Positions 9,147 to 18,403 of a stretch of 64,000 nucleotides of DNA are shown here, in pieces. The position numbers and the translations under genes are program-made. The DNA comes from Pirellulaceae bacterium (GTDB taxonomy: Bacteria; Planctomycetota; Planctomycetia; Pirellulales; Pirellulaceae): NCBI GenBank assembly GCA_029243025.1, contig JAQWSU010000002.1, positions 186,001 to 250,000 of the forward strand, given 5' to 3'. Within the stretch, counting starts at the first letter, position 1, and the number at the start of each line of letters is the position of its first letter. The notes under the pieces are model-generated. The model had not been told where the DNA came from and made no database searches. It worked only from the letters and a program-made list of their open reading frames with translations.

Positions 9147-10550
9147 TCAGATCCCATATTCCTTGATCTTGCGGTACAGAGTCCTTGCTCCGATTCCCAG
9201 GATTCGTGCTGACTCTTCGCGATTTCCGCCGGTCAACGTCAGAGTTTGTTCCACGGCCCAACGTTCGATCTCACTGAGCGGTTGGCCAATCAGTTCCATG
9301 GGACCACCCATCTCTTTGACGGTGTTCTTTGCCGCCGCATCGTCTTCGAGTTCCATTGGCAAATCATCGACGTCAAGGATCTCATCCGTATCGATAACCA
9401 CCATGCTTTCAATCACATTTCGTAACTGTCGGACATTTCCGGGCCAGTCGAACGAGAAAAGTTTTCGGCTTGCGTTTCCACTGACCCCCCGCACGGTTTT
9501 TCGGTGTCGCTTTGTGAATTGTTTTCGGAAGTGATCGCAAAGCGGGATGATATCGTCTCGGCGGTCCGCCAAGCGGGGCAGATCAACCGTGATCACCTTT
9601 AAGCGGTGATAGAGGTCTTGTCGGAAAGAGCCATCCGCGATTGCTTCGTCAAGATTGCGATTCGTCGCTGAGAGCACACGAACATTAACGCTGACCGGCT
9701 TGTTTTCGCCGACGCGGACAATCTCGCCGCTTTCCAGCACTCGCAGTAATTTGATTTGAGTGGGCATCGGCATGTCGCCGACCTCGTCAAGGAAAAGCGT
9801 ACCTCCGTGAGCATATTCAAATCGCCCGACGCGGTCGGTTTGTGCGTCCGTGTAGGCGCCACGAACATGGCCAAATAGTTCGCTTTCAAGTAAATGCTCA
9901 CTCAACGCTGCGCAATTCAAGGCAACGAATGGTTTCTTTTTGCGGGGACTGTTTTGATGCAGTGCCTGTGCGATCAGTTCCTTACCCGTTCCTGTTTCTC
10001 CAGAAATTAGCACGCTGGCGTCAGTGGGAGCGAGTCGCTTGACTCGCTCAATCAACGCTTTCATTTTTTCGCTGGCATAGATAATGCCTTCGAAGCCGAA
10101 ACGTTCGTCGAGACGTTGATGAAGATTGACATTGGCAAGCTTCAAGCGAACCGCATCAGCTGCCTTCTCTGTCACCGCTCGGAGTCGATCGGGGGTGAGC
10201 GGTTTTTCCAGGAAATTGAAAGCTCCCTGTTGCATCGCTTCGACGGCTTTGGGAACGGATGCATGGCCGGTAACGACGATCACTTCGCAATCCGGCAAGG
10301 CTTCTTTAGCGCGGCACAGAATCTCCTCGCCATCGATTTCATTCATCACCAAGTCGGTGATGACCACGTCGAACGAGTCCTGATCGATGTACTTGGCGCC
10401 GTCTGGTCCTGACGTGGCGACTTTGCAGGCATAGCCCACGCGATCCAGCGTTTCCGCCATGGCCTGTGCGTGGCTTTTGTCGTTATCGACCACTAGCACC
10501 CGTATGGGTGTCGTGGAATTATCGGAGGAAGACTCTTTCGCGTTCGCCAT
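9147..10550 (-). CDS. NtrC-family sigma-54-type response regulator
   Basis: A 467-residue response regulator with three parts. The receiver (about 16-130) has phospho-acceptor Asp66, a switch Thr94 and Lys116. The AAA+ domain (about 155-380) has P-loop GETGTGKE at 184-191 and Walker B TLFLDE near 251-256. A Fis-type helix-turn-helix closes the protein. The sigma-54 contact loop, normally GAFTGA, reads GAYTDA at 231-236: the Phe-to-Tyr change is tolerated in the family, but Gly-to-Asp is unusual and may change how it works with RpoN. The partner is probably the kinase encoded 55 bp upstream. mutL follows 23 bp downstream. Target genes cannot be read from the sequence. Confidence 0.93.
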   Translation of the reverse strand: MANAKESSSDNSTTPIRVLVVDNDKSHAQAMAETLDRVGYACKVATSGPDGAKYIDQDSFDVVITDLVMNEIDGEEILCRAKEALPDCEVIVVTGHASVPKAVEAMQQGAFNFLEKPLTPDRLRAVTEKAADAVRLKLANVNLHQRLDERFGFEGIIYASEKMKALIERVKRLAPTDASVLISGETGTGKELIAQALHQNSPRKKKPFVALNCAALSEHLLESELFGHVRGAYTDAQTDRVGRFEYAHGGTLFLDEVGDMPMPTQIKLLRVLESGEIVRVGENKPVSVNVRVLSATNRNLDEAIADGSFRQDLYHRLKVITVDLPRLADRRDDIIPLCDHFRKQFTKRHRKTVRGVSGNASRKLFSFDWPGNVRQLRNVIESMVVIDTDEILDVDDLPMELEDDAAAKNTVKEMGGPMELIGQPLSEIERWAVEQTLTLTGGNREESARILGIGARTLYRKIKEYGI

Positions 10551-10605
10551 GAGGGCGATGATACAAGATCATTGCATGACGGTCGATTAGGGGACCGACA
10601 AACGG

Positions 10606-11412
10606 TCAAATCTCAGCGATGTGACCATCTTCGGGGTTTTCAACCGGAGCCTCTTCATTCGAGGCTTTTTGAGCGTCTTCCAGTCGAGCTGGAACCGGGA
10701 ATTCTAGCGTGAATTGGGTGCCATGCCCGACTTCACTTTGAACGTCAATGCGCCCTCCATGGGCCTCGATGACCTTCCGAGCAGTCGGCAATCCCAGGCC
10801 GGAACCACCGTCTTTGGTTGAATAGAAGGCATCAAACATGTGGATTGCGGTGTTTGGATCCATGCCACAACCGGTGTCGATCAAGTCGAGGGCGACCCCT
10901 TTCCGCGTTTGACGGGTTCGTGCTGTGAGCTCTCCGCCCTCGGGCATTGCCTCCAGCGAGTTTTTGACGAGGTTGACCAGCGCAGCCTCGAGGGGCTGTT
11001 CATCTTGCATGATGCTCGGTAGTTCCGGATCGAGATAGCGAAGTATTTCAACGCGATCTTCGTCGGCTTGAGCCTGGAAGAGATCAAGCACTCGCTCAAT
11101 CTGCTCATTGAGACTACCTGGTGTAAGATCCAATTTTCGAACTCGCGCGAATTTAAGGAAATCATTCAGCAAGTTTTGCAGCCGTTCGCACTGACGCTGC
11201 ACAATTTGGATCTTCTGTAGTGAACGCCGGCGGTTGACGGGCTGTTCTTCTTCAATGAGGTCTTCAGTCAGCAGATCGACATTCATACGAATCACGCTGA
11301 GCGGATTCTTAATCTCGTGTGCAAGCGCACCGGCGAGCTGAGCGATTTCGTTGTATTGTTGGATCAGCTGTTGCGTGAATGCATCGTAATCAGGTTGATC
11401 GTATTCATTCAT
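10606..11412 (-). CDS. Soluble two-component sensor histidine kinase
   Basis: A short, soluble kinase of 268 residues with no membrane segment. A brief N-terminal helix leads into the dimerisation domain with the phospho-accepting His32 in the block LAHEIKNPLS, typical of NtrB-like kinases. The ATPase domain follows, with the N-box NLVKNSLEAMPEGG, the G1 box DTGCGMD and the G2 box GGSGLGL. There is no clear PAS or other sensing domain, so the signal must come from a partner or from the short N-terminus. The gene lies directly upstream of the NtrC-type regulator, which is its likely partner. An acidic tail ends the protein. Confidence 0.92.
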   Translation of the reverse strand: MNEYDQPDYDAFTQQLIQQYNEIAQLAGALAHEIKNPLSVIRMNVDLLTEDLIEEEQPVNRRRSLQKIQIVQRQCERLQNLLNDFLKFARVRKLDLTPGSLNEQIERVLDLFQAQADEDRVEILRYLDPELPSIMQDEQPLEAALVNLVKNSLEAMPEGGELTARTRQTRKGVALDLIDTGCGMDPNTAIHMFDAFYSTKDGGSGLGLPTARKVIEAHGGRIDVQSEVGHGTQFTLEFPVPARLEDAQKASNEEAPVENPEDGHIAEI

Positions 11413-11434
11413 CGCGAATTATTGTACCGAAAGC

Positions 11435-11468
11435 AAACGCCCGGCAGCTGGCTGGCTGTCGGGCGTTT
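11435..11468 (-). terminator. Rho-independent terminator after pnp
   Basis: A 13-bp stem (11435-11447 with 11456-11468, one G-T wobble) closes on an 8-base loop. It lies between the pnp stop and the kinase start and ends pnp transcription on the minus strand. On the plus strand it is followed by five T; on the minus strand the tail is T-rich (TTTGCTTT). Confidence 0.8.
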
Positions 11469-11488
11469 TTGGGATATCGCTTGACGAC

Positions 11489-13627
11489 CTATTCTTGGTC
11501 ATCCTGTTGTTTGTCGTCTTCACTCTCACCGCCCGCTTCGTTCTCACCCTCTGTCGCTCGGCGACGACTCAGCTTGACGCGGTCGTGGTCATCAATATCG
11601 ATCACGAGCACCTTCATCATGTCACCGACTCGGCACACGTCCGATACGTTGGTAACGTACTCACCAGAAAGCTCGCTGATGTGACAGAGTCCATCTCGGC
11701 CTGGCAGGATTTCAACAAAGGCACCAAAGTCTTTGACGCTGGTGACGCGGCCTTCATAAATCTTTCCGACCTGAACCGTCTGTGTCAAAGCCTCCACCTG
11801 AGCCAAAGCTGCTTGGGCCCAATCAGCATTGCTGCTGGCGATGGTGACAGATCCTTCGTCGTCGACTTCGATGACAGCGCCGGTTGTCTCTTGGATGGAG
11901 CGGATTGTTTTGCCGCCCGGTCCAATCAGCAAGCCGATCTTTTCAGGATCGATCGAAGTGCGAATTAGACGTGGTGCGTAGCGCGAGGTTTCTTCACGGG
12001 GGCGAGAAATCACGGTGAGCATCGATCGGAGAATTTCCATGCGTGCCTCGCGTGATTGAGCCATCGTCGCCCGAATCATGTCACCACTAATTCCATTGAT
12101 TTTTAAATCAAGCTGGATTCCCGTGATGCCGTTTTGCGTGCCTGCGATTTTGAAATCCATGTCACCGAAGTGGTCTTCGCTACCGAGAATGTCGGTTAAC
12201 AGGACCCAGTTATCGTCCGATTGCTTAATTAGCCCAACCGAGATGCCGGCGACAGGGTTGGTGATCGGCACGCCTGCGTCCATCAGTCCAAGTGTGGCAC
12301 CACACACAGAGGCCATTGAACTTGAACCATTCGATTCCAGGATGTCTGAGACGACACGAACTGTGTAGGGGAAGTCTTCCACGTCAGGCAACACTGGATT
12401 GACAGACCGTTCGGCCAAAGCACCGTGACCAATTTCACGACGTCCTGGACCCCGGATCGGCCGGCATTCGCCGACGGAAAACGAAGGGAAGTTGTAGTCC
12501 AACATAAATCGCTTGGAGTATTCTTCGCCTAGGCCATCAACTCGTTGCTCGTCACGTGAGGTGCCTAAGGTGATTGAGATGAGGGATTGAGTTTCACCCC
12601 GTTGGAAAACGGCCGAGCCGTGCGTTCGAGGTAGAACGTCTACGAAGCACTCGATGCCACGCAGGGATTTGTTGTCTCGTCCATCGGAGCGGGTACCGGC
12701 AACGATTAGGTCGCGAACCACCTGCTGTTCCAGATCATGCCAAGCAGTACCGAGGGCTGCCGAACAAACGGCATTTTCGGCATCCGGATCAGGGATGATC
12801 TCGCTCTTGACGCGGTCGTAGACTTCGCTGGTGGCTTCGCTGCGAGCTTGCTTGCCCGTCGTTTGCTGAGCCGTTTTGAGATCGTTGTAGTAGCTGTTGG
12901 TCAATCGGTCTAACAGGCCCCCATCGTCAGGTGACTCGAAAACGATTTTGGTTGGGTTGACCTTTTCTCGCAGTTCTTCCTGCATCTGGCAGATTTCTTT
13001 GATGTGTCGGTGGCACTCTTCGATCGCCTCGAACATTTGTTGTTCTGGCATTTCGCGAGCGAAGCCTTCGATCATCAATACCGATTCCATGTTGCCCGAA
13101 ACGATCAGATCGAGATCGCTATCTTCCAAGGCCTCAAAGGTGGGGAATGGAACCAATTCGCCATTGACTCGTCCGAGTCGAATCGAAGAGACGGGGCCAT
13201 TGAACGGAAGGGGCGAGATGTGAACAGCTGCCGCCGCTCCGTTCATCGCTAACACATCTGAGTCATTCTGCCGGTCGCTGGAAACGACAGTGGACTGGCA
13301 CTGGACCTCGTCCATGAAACCATCCGCAAACAGCGGACGGAGGGGGCGATCCATCAACCGCGCCGTGAGGATCTCCTTCATGCTCGGTCGACCTTCTCGC
13401 TTGATAAAGCCACCCGGGAACTTTCCTGCTGCGGATGTTCGCTCGCGATAGTCGCACGTGAGCGGGAAGAAGTTTGTGCCCGGTCGTGCAGGACCGGTGG
13501 CACAAGCATTAAGGACGACGGTGTCTCCGTACTGAACGATGACAGCTCCTGCGGCCTGCTTTGCCAGGAAGCCGGTTTCAAACGAAAGAACCTCGTTACC
13601 AATTTGTTTCTCTACTCGAATTTTCAC
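11489..13627 (-). CDS. pnp: Polyribonucleotide nucleotidyltransferase (PNPase)
   Basis: 3'-5' phosphorolytic exoribonuclease of the RNA degradosome. Two RNase PH-like domains are followed by a KH domain (LIGPGGKTIRSI near residue 565) and an S1 domain (GKIYEGRVTSVKDFGAF), then an acidic Glu/Asp/Gln-rich tail. I place the start at the GTG at 13627, giving MKIRVEKQIG with 712 residues: a GAGG sits 9 bp upstream of it. A TTG five codons earlier is also in frame but would contain that ribosome site. A nearby ATG is out of frame. It follows rpsO by 199 bp, the classical rpsO-pnp order. Confidence 0.96.
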   Translation of the reverse strand: MKIRVEKQIGNEVLSFETGFLAKQAAGAVIVQYGDTVVLNACATGPARPGTNFFPLTCDYRERTSAAGKFPGGFIKREGRPSMKEILTARLMDRPLRPLFADGFMDEVQCQSTVVSSDRQNDSDVLAMNGAAAAVHISPLPFNGPVSSIRLGRVNGELVPFPTFEALEDSDLDLIVSGNMESVLMIEGFAREMPEQQMFEAIEECHRHIKEICQMQEELREKVNPTKIVFESPDDGGLLDRLTNSYYNDLKTAQQTTGKQARSEATSEVYDRVKSEIIPDPDAENAVCSAALGTAWHDLEQQVVRDLIVAGTRSDGRDNKSLRGIECFVDVLPRTHGSAVFQRGETQSLISITLGTSRDEQRVDGLGEEYSKRFMLDYNFPSFSVGECRPIRGPGRREIGHGALAERSVNPVLPDVEDFPYTVRVVSDILESNGSSSMASVCGATLGLMDAGVPITNPVAGISVGLIKQSDDNWVLLTDILGSEDHFGDMDFKIAGTQNGITGIQLDLKINGISGDMIRATMAQSREARMEILRSMLTVISRPREETSRYAPRLIRTSIDPEKIGLLIGPGGKTIRSIQETTGAVIEVDDEGSVTIASSNADWAQAALAQVEALTQTVQVGKIYEGRVTSVKDFGAFVEILPGRDGLCHISELSGEYVTNVSDVCRVGDMMKVLVIDIDDHDRVKLSRRRATEGENEAGGESEDDKQQDDQE

Positions 13628-13826
13628 TTTTTCATTCCTCAACTACACAACCAACATGAAAAATTGGGCGACCCCAGGACTCAAAACTTTAACGAGAATC
13701 GCGCAGACCGGAGGGCGGGATCACTAGTTTTCAACACCCGCAACGCGCTTAGAACGATAACCGATGCACAATCGGCTGTCAGCAGATGACGGAAGGATGG
13801 CTGACGAGCAGTCAGAAGCAGCTTTA

Positions 13827-14096
13827 CTACTTGCGAATCTCAAGCCGACCAATGATGGCCAGATACCGCTGCGGATCAATCTTCTTCAAATAGTCCAACA
13901 GGCGGCGACGACGACTTACCATGCTCAAGAGTCCACGCCGGCTGGCGTAGTCCTTGTTATGCGTCCGCATGTGTTCCGTGAGGCCATTGATTCGAGTGGT
14001 CAGAACTGCGATCTGAACCTCCGGTGATCCCGTGTCGGAATCCGCCCGTTTGTAATCTCGAATGATTTCCTGCTTACACTCTTTGGTGATGGTCAT
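13827..14096 (-). CDS. rpsO: 30S ribosomal protein S15
   Basis: An 89-residue primary 16S rRNA-binding protein of the small subunit platform. It shows the family's layout, with the TGSPEVQIA segment, the [11 protein letters not shown] helix and the [10 protein letters not shown] block near the C-terminus. Length is normal. It lies upstream of pnp on the same strand, the conserved rpsO-pnp arrangement, where PNPase often controls its own message from the intergenic region. The 513 bp upstream contain no other gene. Confidence 0.97.
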   Translation of the reverse strand: MTITKECKQEIIRDYKRADSDTGSPEVQIAVLTTRINGLTEHMRTHNKDYASRRGLLSMVSRRRRLLDYLKKIDPQRYLAIIGRLEIRK

Positions 14097-14609
14097 TCAA
14101 CTACCTAGTCTACGCTTCGTCCTACAGCCGTATCACATTCCGTGTTCTGTTACCAACGTCGTGAGGTATCGCGATTCCCTACGCTTAGTTCTGCGTTCTC
14201 ACTCCTACCACTAACCCTGACACAGTCACTAACAGATCGTAATCCTACCAATCACATTTTTATTTGCAACCGCAATTGAACCTCCGTGTTGCAATCGGCC
14301 CTCCGCCACTGGCAAGTTGAGCCGTTGAGCTAAACTCGGAGGCGCACGGCAGCGGCAGCCCTCCCTCCTGCACGGTGGAACGGTCAGCATGCTGGAACGG
14401 TCTGCAGTCGGGTTGAATCTGCAGTAACTTGCTGGCCTTACCCGCCTTTCCCGCCGCCTAATGGTCGATCATCGCACTCCGATGAGCTGTTGAGGCGCGG
14501 TGCGCCTGCAGTGGCCCTGTTTTTTCGCTCAGAAAAACCACACGAATCGAAAATGGCTTGCGGATCGCCTCGAGCACCGCCGCGTGCTACACCCGATTCA
14601 GAATCCACG
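14097..14609. other. 513-bp intergenic region upstream of rpsO
   Basis: No convincing gene. It should carry the rpsO promoter on the minus strand, but no clear consensus was found. Three structures are visible. One is a tRNA-like stretch at about 14275-14345 on the minus strand, with a box A-like TAGCTCAACGG but no foldable T-arm. The second is two copies of TGGAACGGTC around an AGCATGCT palindrome near 14380-14402. The third is a small hairpin, AGGCGC ggt GCGCCT, near 14493-14507. None can be given a function from sequence alone. Confidence 0.4.
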
Positions 14610-15041
14610 CTATTCAGAATCATAGTGAGGGTCGTAGCCCGTTTCCTGGCCAGAGTACTCGCGGCGTCGCCGCCGCCCGATTCGCCTTCGCCGTGGATAA
14701 TCTTCGTAGCGAGCTCGACGGCGGTGGATTGAACTGCCGGCTTCATCAATAAGAAAGCCGCCCAACAATCGGTAAAAGACCAGAATTGTCAGAGCTCCCA
14801 AGGTACCGCAGACTAGCCCGACGGAGGTAATGGGGGACACCTTGGCTTCGGTGATAAGGGAATAGACGCCACAGCCGATAATCACGCCTGTGATTCCCAT
14901 CATCAGCGTGGCTAGGGTTCCTCCTGGATCTCGGCCAGGCATCAACGCTTTCGCCAACAGTCCGACACAGGTGCCAAAGCCGATCCAGATCAGCAGTAAT
15001 TCGAATCCAGCTTGGACTTCTTCTGAGAAGATTGGGTCCAT
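14610..15041 (-). CDS. Small membrane protein, transglycosylase-associated-like
   Basis: A 143-residue protein with three likely membrane helices followed by a very basic Arg-rich tail (about residues 106-130) and a short acidic end. The section AKALMPGRDPGGTL followed by a Gly-rich helix resembles the GlsB/YeaQ/YmgE group, called transglycosylase-associated proteins, whose biochemical role is not known. The start at 15041 has CGGAG about 9 bp upstream; ten more codons are open upstream but unlikely. The Arg tail may contact nucleic acid or acidic lipids, which is inference. The next gene upstream on the same strand is another small membrane protein. Confidence 0.7.
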   Translation of the reverse strand: MDPIFSEEVQAGFELLLIWIGFGTCVGLLAKALMPGRDPGGTLATLMMGITGVIIGCGVYSLITEAKVSPITSVGLVCGTLGALTILVFYRLLGGFLIDEAGSSIHRRRARYEDYPRRRRIGRRRRREYSGQETGYDPHYDSE

Positions 15042-15211
15042 GGAATTTGCTCCGGTATTGAGTCGTTTCAAATGGGCGAAGTGGTTTGGCGAAAACCTTT
15101 CTCGTCGCCCATGCGGACTTCTTGCCTCAGAGATTATCGACGGGTGGGCAAAAACGACTTGAGTTGAGCAGCCTGTATATTCGTCTTATTTTGGCTTGAC
15201 TGCGCAGGTTG

Positions 15212-15529
15212 TCAGGGTGGTGACTGTGGTTTCGGCCTGCTGCCCGCGGAGTTCAGTGGGGAGGAGCTGGACGATGAGGGGGGCGCTGGACCCTGCAGCC
15301 TGCTCACGCCAGCCGTTTCCGCCTTGGATTCGGCCCGATCACTTGCGAATTGACGCAGCCCCAGCCAACCGACGAGTGCCAGCATGAGAACGAGGGAAGC
15401 CCACAGCACGGCGTCTCTGACTACGGCTAGGCCCGTCTTTAAGTGCGGAAGGATAGCGATTGCGACGATGATCATCGTCAACGTGGACGTAATGCAGGAG
15501 ATGACGGTTAGAATCTCATACAGGCTCAT
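15212..15529 (-). CDS. Small two-helix membrane protein of unknown function
   Basis: About 105 residues from MSLYEILTVI. Two hydrophobic helices are seen (about 3-30 and 38-60), with a short loop between them. The C-terminal half is Pro/Ser-rich and low complexity (a run of serines, then PKPQSPP), probably unstructured. I do not recognise a family. The start has AAGGG about 11 bp upstream; an upstream start 11 codons away remains possible. It lies between comEC and the transglycosylase-associated-like gene on the same strand. Confidence 0.5.
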   Translation of the reverse strand: MSLYEILTVISCITSTLTMIIVAIAILPHLKTGLAVVRDAVLWASLVLMLALVGWLGLRQFASDRAESKAETAGVSRLQGPAPPSSSSSSPLNSAGSRPKPQSPP

Positions 15530-15688
15530 CAAACTTTGCCCTTCGGTCGTGACAACGCGCATCCGTTATGAGCTGGGCTTGTTGCGATCCTTCCTCTATT
15601 CCTGACCTTATCGGCCGTGTTGAAATCGTCAAGCACTTCATGGGCCGTCAGAATGATCTAGACGAAGAGTGTTTGTTGAGGCGCGCAA

Positions 15689-18208
15689 TTATGGCGGTAT
15701 GCCAAAGTCTGACGTCTCAGGCGGTCTTGCGGTGGGCGACAAAAAACCGCAGACGCGCAGCCGGTCCGCGTCTGCTGTGATTTCGATGGCGCCATGAATA
15801 GCCGTATGGAAAATTTGGCAGCCAAGTCGTTCGGAGATTGATTGGTGGCTGTGGTAGGAAGCAGGATTTCCGCTGCTGATGATGATCCATTCGGGGACGC
15901 ACCAATCGGCGAACCGATCGGGGCTGCTATTTTGGCTGCCATGGTGAGGTGACAGCAGGACGTCGACGTCGACCAAGTATCGATTCAGTAGACGTTCGAG
16001 GCCGCTCTTCTCAATGTCACCTGGTAAGAGAATGGTACGCTGGCAGTAATCGATTTGCAGCACAATACTCATTTCATTGTCAGTAATCACCCGCTCCCCT
16101 TCCTGCTGATGGTTTGGCTCGGTATTCACTGGGGGTGGATGCAGTACTTTGACTCGGCAGTTTTCATGTAGAAACAGATCGCCCTCCTGGATCTCGTTCC
16201 ATTCGACGCCATGTTGGGCTGCTGCGAGATGCAAGCGATGCAGAGCCGGGCGACGTCGGTGCGCATGGGGGCTGGTGTAAATCGCCCGCACGGCAAAACG
16301 ATCGATGATTTCTGGAACTAAATTGTAGTGATCAAGGTCTGCATGCGAGACGATCACCGAGTCGATTCTGCTGATGCCTCGCGACCAAAGGAGGCGCGAG
16401 ACGATATCGATTCCAGTTTTTGAGGCCCCGAGTTTGCCGGCATCATAGAGCGTATTTGTTCCATCGGGGAATTCAAGGAGAACACAGCTGCCGTGGCCGA
16501 CTGAGATGATGGTGCACCGCAATTGCTCCCTCTTTCGACCGTTTGTCAACTTTGCTTCAGCCACAAAGACGATCAGAAAAAAGGTCCCAAACAGTAGCCA
16601 AGCACGCCGGGAATTCCGTGCCGTGGGGTGGCAGATAAGTACCATCAAAGCCGAGTAAAATAAACAAATCCAAGAAATGCCCGGGCCCGCCAGCCAGTAG
16701 TGACTGCAGGGCCACTCGTCTGCTTTTGCCACGATGCCCAGCAACAGTTGGAGCTGCCATCCGCACAGTGATCCGCTGACGACTGCCAGCGGCGGAAAGA
16801 GCACGTGCAAAATCAAAACGCCCAAGGCAGAGTACAAACTAATTGCAATTGGTAGCCATAAGACAACGCTTAGTAGGATTGAAATTGGGCAGAAGATATG
16901 AAAGTTTTTTGCAACGAGCGGGAGGGTTACCAGCCAAACCATCGTGCTGGCGAGCAGCATGCTTGCCACTCCCGTTGTGACTCTTCTTCCTAGCTTCCAG
17001 CCCATCGAACGACGTCTCCAGATCAAACGATCCAGCGGATCTTGAGGGGGGCCGTTGAACCAGCTTTTTCCTGCGATGGAGAGCGCGGTAACCGCTAAGA
17101 ATGAGAGTTGTGTGCCGATTTGGAACAGTTCACAAGGGTTTCGGAGTAGGATCACCAGGGCGGCAACGGACAAGCTATTGAAGGGAGCGATTCGACGGTA
17201 GTTCAGCCATCCGAAGCAGACGATTTGAATGAGCAAGCAGGCCCTCAGCACCGGAGGTCTTGCCTCCGCAAGAACTGCGTAGCATGCGACCAAAACCATG
17301 GTGTAGACGACGTGATGCCGTCCGGGCAACAACCCGACTCGGCTCGCAAACAGAATCAATGAAGCGACGATACCGACGTGGAGGCCAGAGACGACGAGCA
17401 GGTGCATCGTCCCGGTACGGAAAAAGCTGTCCCGCTGGTGGGTGGTTAACGAGCCTCGTTGCCCCAGCAGTAAGGCACTCGCGGTTGGGGCTGTCTCGTG
17501 GGGCAGATACTGCCGAAGCGTCCAGGAACACCATCCTCGGAAATGTGCCAGCCAGTGTCGAAAGCCGGGAGCATGACGGATCAGGACGACACATTCTGGA
17601 TGAGGTACTTCGAGTTGGCTCAGTTGTCTCTGGGCTCGAAAGTGTCTTGCGCGATCACGTTCACCCGGATTCTTTGGCGAGGGGATTGCACGTAGTCTAC
17701 CGGTGATTTGCACATCGTCGCCCGCTCGAATGCCCGTCAATTGTCCGAGTACGGTCACTAATTGGGTTCCTGAGAGGAGCTGTTGGGGGGGGCCGGTGAT
17801 CGCGTGGGCGCGGACTCGGAATTGGGTGCGAGTCATCGCGATCGGGTCGTCTGGCAGAAAAAAAACGGGACTATTTTCTACTGTTGCGCGGACGGAGATG
17901 GGAATTCCTGTCGCGACTAGGTTGCCAGTCGCATATCGGGAAATATCCCGAGTGTCGTAAAAATTCCAATACAGATGATGCCAGCCTGCTCCGCAACAGG
18001 CGATTGCTAGCAGGATTAACCCAGTGAACATTTTCGGGGATCGGCAGCTGCCCCAGCCACCCATCAAACTCAGCAATCCAATCGACCAACTCCATTCACA
18101 CGCGATTTCGAGGCAATAGTCGGCTAAGATTCCCCCGCTGAAGGTGAAAAGCACAACGACCCAGCAACTGGGGCGGGAGAAAAACGGCGAGATCCATCCG
18201 TTCGGCAT
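15689..18208 (-). CDS. comEC: ComEC/Rec2-family DNA uptake protein
   Basis: An 839-residue polytopic protein with the full ComEC layout: N-terminal membrane helices and a small OB-like domain (about 80-200), a central Competence domain of many helices (about 235-500, with the signature GTMHLLVVSGLHVGI), and a C-terminal metallo-beta-lactamase domain (from about 565). The last keeps the metal site SHADLDH near residue 620 and a later HHGS motif. ComEC forms the inner membrane channel for single-stranded DNA in natural transformation. The ATG at 18208 follows 195 bp of empty DNA. Nearby small membrane genes are unrelated by sequence. Confidence 0.93.
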   Translation of the reverse strand: MPNGWISPFFSRPSCWVVVLFTFSGGILADYCLEIACEWSWSIGLLSLMGGWGSCRSPKMFTGLILLAIACCGAGWHHLYWNFYDTRDISRYATGNLVATGIPISVRATVENSPVFFLPDDPIAMTRTQFRVRAHAITGPPQQLLSGTQLVTVLGQLTGIRAGDDVQITGRLRAIPSPKNPGERDRARHFRAQRQLSQLEVPHPECVVLIRHAPGFRHWLAHFRGWCSWTLRQYLPHETAPTASALLLGQRGSLTTHQRDSFFRTGTMHLLVVSGLHVGIVASLILFASRVGLLPGRHHVVYTMVLVACYAVLAEARPPVLRACLLIQIVCFGWLNYRRIAPFNSLSVAALVILLRNPCELFQIGTQLSFLAVTALSIAGKSWFNGPPQDPLDRLIWRRRSMGWKLGRRVTTGVASMLLASTMVWLVTLPLVAKNFHIFCPISILLSVVLWLPIAISLYSALGVLILHVLFPPLAVVSGSLCGWQLQLLLGIVAKADEWPCSHYWLAGPGISWICLFYSALMVLICHPTARNSRRAWLLFGTFFLIVFVAEAKLTNGRKREQLRCTIISVGHGSCVLLEFPDGTNTLYDAGKLGASKTGIDIVSRLLWSRGISRIDSVIVSHADLDHYNLVPEIIDRFAVRAIYTSPHAHRRRPALHRLHLAAAQHGVEWNEIQEGDLFLHENCRVKVLHPPPVNTEPNHQQEGERVITDNEMSIVLQIDYCQRTILLPGDIEKSGLERLLNRYLVDVDVLLSPHHGSQNSSPDRFADWCVPEWIIISSGNPASYHSHQSISERLGCQIFHTAIHGAIEITADADRLRVCGFLSPTARPPETSDFGIPP

Positions 18209-18403
18209 GACAGCACCCTAAAAAGAAGGTGATTTGCGCCGTGCTTTTGGATTTTCATCGATGGATGGAACAATTTGCAAGCTGACTCATGGGAACAAAT
18301 ATCAAGGTTTCATCGTCTTAGATGTTTGAAAGAGTTCTTGACGGGGAGAGACTAACCTCGACACTTAACTTAGGACAGATAGAAAAGTTTCGAGAGGCAA
18401 AAA

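Noticed and set aside
14260-14345. tRNA-like sequence on the minus strand upstream of rpsO
   Set aside because: A box A-like TAGCTCAACGG and GGTTCAATT occur, but no T-stem or D-stem can be folded and the acceptor halves are at the wrong distance.
14438-14749. Frames on both strands over the Arg-rich tail region
   Set aside because: They mirror the low-complexity 3' end of the membrane protein at 14610-15041 and have no start signals.
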